This document shows positions 24,501 through 36,500 of a stretch of 64,000 bases of DNA, in pieces. Both the position numbers and the translations under genes were made by a program. Numbering within the stretch: position 1 is the stretch's first letter; every line of letters begins with the position of its first letter. The notes beneath the pieces were generated by a model. The model was not told where the DNA came from. It made no database searches and saw nothing but the letters and a program-made list of their open reading frames with translations. This stretch comes from Amphiduros pacificus (lineage: Eukaryota; Annelida; Polychaeta; Phyllodocida; Hesionidae), in NCBI GenBank assembly GCA_949316495.1, contig OX439001.1, positions 48,956,556 through 49,020,555 on the forward strand, in the 5' to 3' direction.

Positions 24501-27500
24501 CAACTTGAACTCTCCCAGATGCCAATAGAGGTTTGTGGTAAAAATGAGGATATAGATACTTTAGAATGTGAAAAGGATTCAGGGAAAAAATGTACTGGAA
24601 TCCAATCTACAACTCCACAAATGGAAATCTGTGATATGTTTTCTGATGGAAAATCCAACAAGGAACCAAATGGGGAAATAATTAATGAACTAATGGACAA
24701 GAGACCAGAGCTCAGCATTTTTATAAAATCTCAGAACGTCAGATTGAATACACCTCCAATCAGTGAAACCAATGACAAGTGCCAAGAAGTTGATATTGTT
24801 GAAATCTCTGAAGAGGTTAAGATCAATCAAGAAGTTTATACCTGTGATCCAGAGCACAATCAGATGGCAGTAAATGAACAGCTTTCGAATGTGACCCTTC
24901 CAATTTTAGGGGGGGAAACTGCTGATAGATATCCAGATATGGAGGTCGGTGACATAGGTTCAAGGGTTACAGACAATAATCATACAACAGAAGTGAAAAT
25001 GGTGGAAGAAATAGAAGGTGAAATCAGGAATGAATCAGGAGATTTATTTTCAAAGATGGTGCATCAAAGTGTTGAAGGAGAAGAACAACAAAAATTGGGT
25101 ACTGATGAAGAGCACCATCGAGGCGATGGATGTGAAGAGAACCATAATGTGAGCATAGATCTGGATCACCATCAAATGGGTGGAGACGAAGAGAACCAAA
25201 AAATGAGCACTGATGAGGATCATCAAGTGGGTGAAGACAAAGAGAACCAAAAAGTGAGCACTGATGAGGATCATCAAGTGGATGAAGACGAAGAGAACCA
25301 AAAAGTGAGGACTGATGAGGATCATCAAGTGGGTGGAAACAAAGAGAACCAAAAAGTGAGCACTGATGAGGATCATCAAGTGGATGAAGACAAAGAGAAC
25401 CAAAAAGTGAGGACTGATGAGGATCATCAAGTGGGTGAAGACAAAGAGAACCAAAAAGTGAGCACTGATGAGGATCAGCAAGTGGATGGAGATGAAGAGA
25501 ACCAAAATGTGAGCACTGATGAGGAGGATCAGCAAGTGAATGCAAACGAAGAGAACCAAAAAGTGAGCACTGATGAGGATCATCAAGTGGGTGGAGATGA
25601 AGAGAACCGAAAAGTGAGCTTAGATAAGGATCACCATCAACTGGATGAAGACGAAGAGAACCAAAAAGTGAGCACTGATGAGGATCATCAAGTGGGTGAA
25701 GACAAAGAGAACCAAAAAGTGAGCACTGATGAGGATCAGCAAGTGAATGCAAACGAAGAGAACCAAAAAGTGAGCACTGATGAGGATCATCAAGTGGGTG
25801 GAGATGAAGAGAACCAAACTGATGAGGATCACCATCAAATGGATGCAGATGAAGAGTATCATAAAGTGAGCACTGATGTGGATCATCAAGTGGATGCAGA
25901 TGAAGAGTACCGAAAAGTGAGCTTAGATAAAGATCACCATCAAGTGGATGAAGACGAAGAGAACCACGAAGTGAGCTTAGATAAGGATCACCATCAAGTG
26001 GATGGAGAAGAGAACTGTAATGTGAGTTCTGATAAACACCAAAATGTTGACGTTGATGAAGCTTCACAGAAAATTAACATGGAATCCCATGCCAGCATTT
26101 CACATGTTTTGATTAGCAAAAACTCTTCAGTTGTTGACAATACAAATATGTGTGCAGAAATGGTGCCTGGCAATGATCGACCAGGCTCAGTGCTCACTAG
26201 TGAAGATGGGGAAAAGGAGATCGCTCAAGAATTTGTAGTTGTGGAAACTGGCAAAAATGATGTGGAAGTTCAGGGGTCCTGTGAAGGGGTCTCCATTGTT
26301 CCAGCTGGTATGGAGCATAATGAAGGGAGTATTGATGATAAAACTTCCAGCTTTGTGGTTACCAAGAAATACATAGGAAGTCCAGTCAAAGAGGACAAAT
26401 CAGAATTAGAAGAAATTTACAGTCAAAGAGAAACCTCCTCACAAGTGCCAAGCCATAAACTCTCAGACTTAGATCATCCAGAGCTAAAGAAAAATGACAA
26501 TTTGCTTACCAAGAATCAATTGGAAATGGATGCTGTAGAAAATGCAGTAAATCAAACAGCAAATGGCAAGACAGTATTATTCTCCAAAAACCTGGAGAAT
26601 ACAGAGGATAGAAACTCAGCATATAATACAGAAACCCTGAGTATACTCTCTGATGATCATCATGATAGTAAAGATGGAATTGATATAACATTGAATGACT
26701 CTGTCATGGAAATGGCAACACAAAAGTTTAGTGAAGATGGAGAAGAAATTAAAGCTGATTTGGACACTGTCATTCAAAGCATGAAACTGCCCACTTTGCC
26801 AAAGAAATCTGGCAAAGTTGATCAACAAAGCTGTGTTAGTGAAACTGATGAAGATAAAACAGCAGAAGACAATGTTTCAACTTTTGAAAATCCCAGTGAT
26901 GTGTCCATTAGCTATTCTGATAGTGAAGTCTATAATGCAGATAGTGAAGTCTATAATGCAGAAACACAGGACATCGTCACAAGTAATCTTGATAGTGAAG
27001 GTGATAAATATCTCAATAAAACTGTAACAGATGCTGACCAACAAGGTAAAGCTGGCGATTTAAAGAATATTTCGAGTAGCCAGGCTGATATGCAGGAAAT
27101 TGCTCTTTTTGAGACATCAGAAGTAGCAGCTTTAACTGAATTGCCACAAATCAGCCATTCTGACAAGAAGGATATTACTCTTCCTTCATCAACTTCTGAA
27201 GTAGAGGTTTCAAGTGAATTGGTGAAAAATATCCAGTCTGATAAGCAGGAAATCGCTGCACCTTCAGAGACTTCACATGTAGAGGTTTCAACTGAATTGC
27301 AACAAAAAAGCCATTCTGACAAGCAAGAAATTAATCACCCTCCAGAGATTTCTGAAAAAGAGATGTCAATGGAATTTCCGAAAAATAGCCAGACTGACAA
27401 GCAGGAGACCATTTCACCTTCAGAGACCTCCCAAGTAAAGGTTACAACTGAATTGCCACAAATTTGTCAATTAGACAATAAGGATGTGCTTTCTCTCAAG

Positions 27501-30500
27501 AATTCAGACGTATATGTCTCAACTGAATTGCTGGAAAGTAGCCAGTCTGACAAGCAGGAAGTTGATCTTCCCCCAGAGACTTCCGAGGTAGAGGATTCAA
27601 CTGAATTGCCAAAAAGTAGCCAGTCTGACAAGCAGGAGGTTGATCTTCCCCCAGAAACTTCCGGGGTAGAGGATTCAACTGAATTGCCAAAAAGTAGCCA
27701 GTCTGACAAACAGGAAGTTGATCTTCCCCCAGAGACTTCTGAAGTAGAGGATTCAACTGAATTGCCAAAAAGTAGCCAGTCTGACAAACAGGAAGTTGAT
27801 CTTCCCCCAGAGACTTCCGAGGTAGAGGATTCAACTGAATTGCCAAAAAGTAGCCAGTCTGACAAACAGGAATTTGATCTTCCCCCAGAGACTTCCGAGG
27901 TAGAGGATTCATCTGAATTGCCAAAAAGTAGCCAGTCTGACAAGCAGGGGGTTGATCTTCCCCCAGAGACTTCCGAGGTAGAGGATTCATCTGAATTGCC
28001 AAAAAGTAGCCAGTCTGACAAGCAGGGGGTTGATCTTCCCCCAGAGACTTCCGGGGTAGAGGATTCAACTGAATTGCCAAAAAGTAGCCAATCTGACAAG
28101 CAGGAGGTTGATCTTCCCCTAGAGACTTCTGAAGTACAGATTTCATCTGAATTGCCAAAAAGTAGCCAGTCTGACAAGCAGGAGGTTGATCTTCCCCTAG
28201 AGACTTCTGAAGTACAGATTTCATCTGAATTGCCAAAAAGTAGCCAGTCTGACAAGCAGGAGGTTGATCTTCCCCTAGAGACTTCTGAAGTACAGATTTC
28301 ATCTGAATTGCCGGAAAGTAGCCAGTCTGACAAGCAGGAGGTTGATCTTCCCCTAGAGACTTCTGAAGTAGAGGATTCAACTGAATTGCCAAAAAGTAGC
28401 CAGTCTGACAAGCAGGAGGTTGATCTTCCCCTAGAGACCTCTGAAGTACAGATTTCATCTGAATTGCTGGAAAGTAGCCAGTCTGACAAGCAGGAAACCA
28501 TGGCACCCACAGAGACCTCCCAAGTAAAGGGTTCAACTGACTTGCCACAGAGTTGTAAATCAGACAAGAAGGATATTATTTCTTCCATGATTTCTGAGGT
28601 AGAGGTTGCAATTGAATTGCCTACAAGTAACCAGTCTGACAAGCTGGAAATCAATGCTTCAAAGACCCCCAAAGTGGAGGTATCAAGTGAATTGCTCCAG
28701 AGTTCTCAGTCTGACAAGCAGGAAATGGTTGGTCCATCAGTGACTTCTGAAGTAGAGATTTCAACTGAATTGCCACCTAAGAGTCTGTCTGAAAGTAATC
28801 AGTTTGATGACACTGAAGATGGTCAGTTTGATGATGCTGATAGTGATGATGATTATGCTCCGCCACCTACCAAGAGGCAATGTCTACCTACTATACCATA
28901 CACAACACCAAGCCCAAGGAGATATGTCAGAAGATTTCCTTTGTCAAGCAGTCAATCTCCACTGCCAATACCAGGTTGCCATGGCACAGCTGATAGGAGA
29001 AGTCTTACATTAGGCCTAGTCTCTCCAAAAGCTGTGAAAAGAAAATCTGATGCACAGCAGCAACTGCAACCAGCACAAAGTGGGGAAAGTAAAAGACTGA
29101 AGGAAGATACATCTGATCCAAGAAGAGAAACATCAAGAGCACAGACATCAGTTGTGGGTGAAAGGAAAAATGAGTTATCTCCTCAAATAATTTTAGAGAG
29201 TCATAAACGAAAACATGAAAGTGGTGATTCAGTTAATGAATATTCTGAGATGGAACAAAAGAAAACAAAAATCTACAGCCAGGATGAAGTGAAGGAATAT
29301 GAATCCGACAGAAATGAAGTTCCATTTCTTTTGGCGAAGGGTGATGGGCAGTCCTTGGATATGGCCATTGATGGAAGCTTAATTGCTTCACAGGAAGAAT
29401 CTCTATATTTATATTTAGAATCTACACAAAGTTGTGGCAGATCCTCACAAAGTCATGGCGAGGATGGTTCTCAAAACATACTTCAAAATGTCTCGGAGAA
29501 AACGAAAAATTCAGAAAGTTCAGAACAAGATTCAGAAAAGTCTACAGATGAAAGAAAAGGGAAAGACCAGGACAAGTCTGAAAATAATACACAGCAAATG
29601 GAAAAGCAGGACACAAAAGGAATGGAAAAGGAGTTGCTTGAATTTGTTTCAAAAGATTCAGAAGAGAAAGACAATGAAAAATCTGATGATGATTCAGAAT
29701 TAGTTATTGCTCTCAAAGAAAGAAAGGATGACAGTAAGGATGATGAAGATAAAGGAAACTCTGGGACTTCACCAACATCTGCCATGGGTGGGAATGTCAG
29801 CAAGGAGAAAGGCAGGGGAGGCGGACGCTGTGTGCAGGAGAGGGAGTCAGATACTCAGGGTAAAGGCCCTGGAAAGGAAGGCAACAAGGAAATGTCAGAA
29901 TACTGCTGTTCCCATGATGATGATGCATTATGTGATTGCTCTGGTCTGATTACTGAAGAATGTGTCTCAACTGATGGAGAAAGTGGTGCCCAGAAGCTTG
30001 TTCTAAGTACAGAACAGGAGTCCAATATTGGAATAAATAAGGATGAAACCTCTGGCCCAGAGAACACTGATCTCCAAGTGACAGAAGCTGAAGCCACACT
30101 TGACAAGATCAGCCAGGAACAAGTTGAACATACATCATTGTTGCATCATGAAGAACCTGATGAGCTGAATGTCACAAACAGAGAAAAAGAGAACACCGTG
30201 CACAGTACCACAGAGCCTTGTGCTGGTCCTCACTACTCTGACCTTAGCAATATGACCTCTGTGTCGGATACTACAACCGAGGATGTAATGCAAGTTTGTA
30301 GTTTAAGTAGTCAGTTGGAGGCAGTGGAGAATACTGTTAATGCAGAGCCATGTCAAGATGGAGATAAGACCAAGTCTGATGATGACCGTGACATGGACCC
30401 AGTCCTGAGAGAAGAGGACGACCTGGCAGACCCCATGTTGAGTCAAGAGCTTTACACACAGAGAGAAGAAAGATCCAGCTGGGTGTGCGATGAAACCACA

Positions 30501-33500
30501 AGGATGCCAGTCACTGAAGAGATGGCAGGGAGTCGCACCTCGAGCCAGATAAGTGTGGAAAGTGTTGTCTCCTGCCTTCCGCAGGAAAAGGGTGAGTGTT
30601 GATGCTAACAACTCGAAATACCATATTGAAAAATGTGTTTGGTAACAATCATATATTAATATATAGACCAAATTTTGTTGAGATTCAGTGATTTCTGGCA
30701 TAATCATGCTGAAGCTTAAAGTGTGCCGATGGGTTATTTCATAGACTGACATGTTTATACTTGCAGAGACATTGGTGTGTGGTGTGGAGTTGGAGCAAAT
30801 TATTTCTACAGATGCTGAAGGAGAGTCGTCCTGCAAGCAGAGTGGGTCAGTGTTGCAGGATTCTCTGGATGAAGGGTCCTTGTCACCAGTCTTGCCTGTT
30901 TACGACTCCACAAACATTTACAAAGCTGCTGAACCCAAACAGGATAGTCATGTGATGACCCAGCTCAGCTGTGCGTTTGATGACGACGATGAATTTGTAG
31001 CACCACAGGTTGATTTTGAATGTCTCATGTCCCAGGATGAAATGGCAGAAGCTGGGCCAAGCAGGATGCCAGGGGACGATGATTTTGTGGGTGCTATCAG
31101 AGACAAAAAACTGAGCTCCGGTTCCAGTAAGAGTGGAAGCGATCATCATTCCATGGACTCCATAAAGGAGATGATCAGTAACTCACAAGACACAGACTCA
31201 GAGGAAGAAATTGTCTTCCCTTCCCTGATGCCAGGGAGTAGAGCGATGACCTCACAAAGGCCCTCCACAGCAAGCAGTCCTGATACGTCTATGGATGATG
31301 CAGACCCTTTAAGCATGCCCAGCAGACCTGCCAGGTCCAGGTCCTCTCTGTCCGGGGGAAGCAGCATGGATGACATCTTAATAGAAAACAGCCAGACTGG
31401 TAAGGTATTTTTCTTACACATTTGTGATCATGCAGGATTTAAAATTACACAGACCATCTTGATTAATTTTAGACAACTACTTTTAGCTGAATGATTTGGT
31501 ATTTGACTATTCTGATTTTCAGTTAGTTTGTTTTGGTGGAAAACAATGATTAAGAGGGAAATTATATCATTTTGTGTGGCTGTAAAATTTGCTCTTCTCA
31601 TTGACCTAGATTGTCTGACCACTGAAACAACTGTTGGAATGAGAGAAACTATTCATGTTCATGTCACTGTTTTTTTGAGTATTCTGAAAATAACCCATCC
31701 TGAAATTTTCTTATAATTCATTATTTATATCTGATCCAATTAGACCCTCTCTTTCTAGTTAATTATCAGTTCTCTGGTGATGATAGCATATTGAGGATAT
31801 GCAGAGCAAAGTTTACAAAGCACTGATGGCACCTTGCCAGATGTCAGAACCATGAGATGTCTCTAGTGGCTAAAATTTGAACAAAAATGCCAATATTGCA
31901 TGAAAATAACATTTCAAGTGAAAACAGCTGGTCATGTAGTATTTACTGTTTAAAAATATAATACAAATATTTATTAATTTATGCTAGATCGAAAGTGGAG
32001 TCGTGTGAGTGACGTTTTGGAGAAGCATCGTCTGCGGCAGCTGATTAAACATGAACGCCTGGAGTCCTCACAACTCAGCCAGTCCCAGGGGACACCTGAA
32101 AAGCTGCCACCAGAGGGGGTTACCAGGCAGCAGGTTATCAGCAGTCACAGCAAAATGACTGTTGATAATGCAGAGAACTACATGAACAGGTAGCTGCATA
32201 GATAATGTATGGCATGCTACATGATAAGATGTTCATACTAATCCAACCCAGGCACACACAGCTTTCACATTCTATGTCAGCTCGGGGCCGCCCGGTCAGA
32301 GGCCCTCAGCTTTCACATTCTATGTCAGCTCAGGGCCGCCCGGTCAGAGGCCCTCAGCTTTCACATTCTATGTCAGCTCCAGGCCACCCGGCCAGAGGCC
32401 CTCAGCTTTCACATTCTATGTCAGCTCAGGGCCGCCCGGTCAGAGGCCCTCAGCTTTCACATTCTATGTCAGCTCGGGGCCGCCCGGTCAGAGGCCCTCA
32501 GCTTTCACATTCTATGTCAGCTCAGGGCCGCCCGGTCAGAGGCCCTCAGCTTTCACATTCTATGTCAGCTCCAGGCCACCCGGCCAGAGGCCCTCAGCTT
32601 TCACATTCTATGTCAGCTCGGGGCCGCCCGGTCAGAGGCCCTCAGCTTTCACATTCTATGTCAGCTCCAGGCCGCCCGGTCAGAAGCCCTCAGCTTTCAC
32701 ATTCTATGTCAGCTCCAGGCCGCCTGGTCAGAAGCCCTCAGCTTTCACATTCTATGTCAGCTCCAGGCCGCCCGGCCAGAAGCCCTCAGCTTTCACATTC
32801 TATGTCAGCTCAGGGCCGCCCGGTCAGAAGCCCTCAGCTTTCACATTCTATGTCAGCTCGGGGCCGCCCGGTCAGAGGCCCTCAGCTTTCACATTCTATG
32901 TCAGCTCAGGGCCGCCCGGTCAGAAGCCCTCAGCTTTCACATTCTATGTCAGCTCGGGGCCGCCTGGTCAGAGGCCCTCAGCTTTCACATTCTATGTCAG
33001 CTCAGGGCCGCCCGGTCAGAGGCCCTCAGCTTTCACATTCTATGTCAGCTCAGGGCCGCCCGGTCAGAGGCCCTCAACTCAATAAAGTTTATAAACCTCG
33101 ATCCCAAATATAGATCAGTACAATGTCATACACACTCGAACATTGTATATCATTTGCTCTGCATTTTGACCTTTGTACATATACACTATGATTCTTTTTT
33201 AACAAAAAAGAGGCCCTTAGTTTTCACATAGTAATTTTATTGCTTTTATCATTATATTTGATTATATAAGAAAAAATAAGATTAAAAAATAAAATCTACC
33301 ACATCCTAATTTTAAGTGGTCAATGGTTAAATAGTGCACCAAGAATCCAGGCGTAAAATTAACCTGCTATGTTATGATAAGCCTGCTTCTCAAAGATTTT
33401 AATTCTATAATTTTTAAATTGTTTACAAGAAAATATTACAAACACATGCATTATAAATTTTGTATAATTTACACACCAAGACATATTAAGATTGTTGAAT

Positions 33501-36500
33501 TCATAACTGCATGTTACTTTGTACTAATTATGATTACAAATTAACTATTTTGTTAACATTTAATAAGCATTATGAGTAAAATGATTTGTTTAATTAGTAT
33601 TGTATAGTCCTTGTGATCAGCGAGATGATGTCAACATTTGTAAGTAGAAACTAAATGATAGGGACCAAATTTAGTCCTGCAAAAATGTTGTGAACCTTAA
33701 TATATTATTGAGGACCCAATTTCTTTATGCCTGCCCTCAGGCAGAGTAAGCTTAGATATGGTCATGGTTTGGATATGGTATACTACATGACAAAATAGAT
33801 GTTTGTACATTGGTGGTTGATATGTGCCACACTGTGGCTGAGCCATATGTGTCCAGCCGACCATACCTGAGGAATAGTGGAGCTAATTTTTAATCCCAGG
33901 GTTATTGTTATACCAGATTAAATTTCATTTGATTTGATCTTATCTGATGTGATGATTTGTCATAAAATATCCTAGTCAGTAATTTTGTTTATTCTAAGTT
34001 AACTGTAAATTTCTTTTTAATAGAAGAATCGTGCTGTTAGCTTAAATTTAGGTACTGTAGTTCCTTAGCAAGTTGTCCATCATAATCTTTTTTACCCTCA
34101 GCCCCTGATGTAATCAGGCTGAGGGTATTGCAGTACTCCTGGCGTGGGTATGTATGTATGTATGTCTGTATGTATGTATGTATGTATGTATGTATGTCTG
34201 TAGCGAACATCCTTGTCATCGCGATAACTTGAGAACAAATGATGGCAGCTTCATGAAACTTGACATACATAAGCATCTGGTGAAAACCTCGAACGAGTTC
34301 GATGGACAGCGACCTTGACCTATTTTTCAAGGTCACAGGGACAATTATGTGAAATCCCAAGAATTGCAATAACTTAAGAACAAATGATGGCAGCTTTATG
34401 AGATTTGACACATATAAGCATCTGGTGAAGACCTCAGAATTTTTTCTATGAAACATGACCTTCACCTACTTTTCAAGGTCACAGGGACAATTATGTGAAA
34501 TCCTTGTCATCGCGATAACTCTTGAACAAATGATGGCAGCTTCATGAAACTTTACACACATAAGCATCTGGTGAAAACCTCGAATGAGTTCGATGAACAG
34601 CGACCTTGACCTATTTTTCAAGGTCACATGGACAATTATGTGAAATCCCAAGAATCGCAATAACTCAAGAACAAATGATGGCAGCTTTATGAGATTTGAC
34701 ACAAATAAGCATCTGTTGAAGACCTCAGAATTTTTTCTATGAAACATGACCTTCACCTACTTTTCAAGGTCACAGGGACAATTATGTAAAATCGTCCTTG
34801 TCATCATGATAACTTGAGAACAAATGCTGGCAGCTTCATGAAACTTGACACACATAAGCATCTGGTGAAAACCTCGGACGAGTTCGATGGACAGCGACCT
34901 TGACCTATTTTTCAAGGTCACAGGGACAATTATGTGAAATCCCAAGAATTGCAATAACTTAAGAACAAATGATGGCAGCTTTATGAGATTTGACACACAT
35001 AAGCATCTGGTGAAGACCTCGGAATTTTTTTCTATGAAACATGACCTTCACCTACTTTTCAAGGTCACAGGGACAATTATGTGAAATCCTTGTCATCGCG
35101 ATAACTCTAGAACAAATGATGGCAGCTTCATGAAACTTTACACACATAAGCATCTGGTGAAAACCTCGGACGAGTTCGATGAACAGCGACCTTGACCTAT
35201 TTTTCAAGGTCACATGGACAATTATGTGAAATCCCAAGAATCGCAATAACTCAAGAACAAATGATGGCAGCTTTATGAGATTTGACACAAATAAGCATCT
35301 GTTGAAGACCTCAGAATTTGTTCTATGAAACATGACCTTCACCTACTTTTCAAGGTCACAGGGACAATTATGTAAAATCGTCCTTGTCATCATGATAACT
35401 TGAGAACAAATGCTGGCAGCTTCATGAAACTTGACACACATAAGCATCAGGTGAAAACCTCGGACGAGTTCAGTGGACGGTGACCTTGACCTATTTTTCA
35501 AGGTCACAAGGACAATTATGTGAAATCCCAGAACAAATGATGGCAGCTATATGAGATTTGACACACATAAGCATCTGGTGAAGATCTCATAATTTTTTCT
35601 ATGAAACATGACCTTCATCTCCTTTTCAAGGTCACAGGGACAATTATGTGAAATCACAAGAATCACAATAACTCAAGAACAAATGATGGCAGCTTTATGA
35701 GATTTGACACACAGAAGCATCAGGTGAAAACCTCTGACGAGTTCAGTGGACGGCGACCTTCACCTACTTTTCAAGGTCACATGGACAATTATGTGAAATC
35801 ATCCTTGTCATTGTGATAATTCAAGAACAAATAATGGCAGCTTCATTAAACTTGACACACATAAGCATCTGGTGAAAACCTCGGACGAGACCGATGGACG
35901 GCGACCTTGACATTTTTCAAGGTCACAGGGACAATTATGTGAAATCCCTAGAATCAAATAACTCTAGAACAAATGATGGCAGCTTTATGAGATTTGACAC
36001 ACATGAGCATCTGTTGAAGACCTCAGACATTTTTCTATGGAACATGACCTTCACCTACTTTTCAAGGTCACAGTGACAATTATGTGAAATCCCTATTGTT
36101 GCTATAACTCGAGAACGAATGATGGCAGCTTTGTGAGACTTGACACACATAAGCATCTGGTGAAGACCTCAGTGAAGACCTTCACCTACTTTTCAAGGTC
36201 ACAGGAACAATTATGTGGTGCGGTGACGTTTTGTTCACAAATATGTGTGGAGCGAATGTTGTGCAATAAGTTACCAGGGCTGAGGGTTGATGCATCTCTG
36301 ATGCCTATGTTTTTTTTTTTATAAGGCCTTGAAAAAAGACTTGTTTCCAATTTTGAACCTACCATAGTTTAAAACCAGCAACCCAAAAGTTTGTTCTTTT
36401 TATGTTTTTTAACCTAGGTTTCAAGAGTAAAAAGACATAATCTTTATCCAAATAATAATTTTATTGCTTTTATCATTATATTTGATTACATAAGAAAAAA

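Noticed and set aside
25024-26067. 347-codon minus-strand ORF rich in HPLDDPHQCS repeats
   Set aside because: It is the antisense shadow of the in-frame 51-bp coding minisatellite and has no splice or start context.
27467-28672. 401- and 350-codon minus-strand ORFs with CLSDWLLFGNS / CQTGYFLAIQ repeats
   Set aside because: They are antisense frames of the 78-bp coding minisatellite; a unit length divisible by three keeps several frames open.
8227-32193. MDC1 ortholog
   Set aside because: FHA plus a huge acidic SQ-rich region recalls MDC1, but there is no BRCT pair, no TQXF repeat array was recognised, and the FHA looks closer to the TCF19 type.
32205-33113. 302-codon ORF of QLSHSMSARGRPVRGP repeats as a protein or extra exon
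   Set aside because: Unit differences are nearly all non-synonymous, all three plus frames stay open, and no good splice acceptor in the right phase precedes it.
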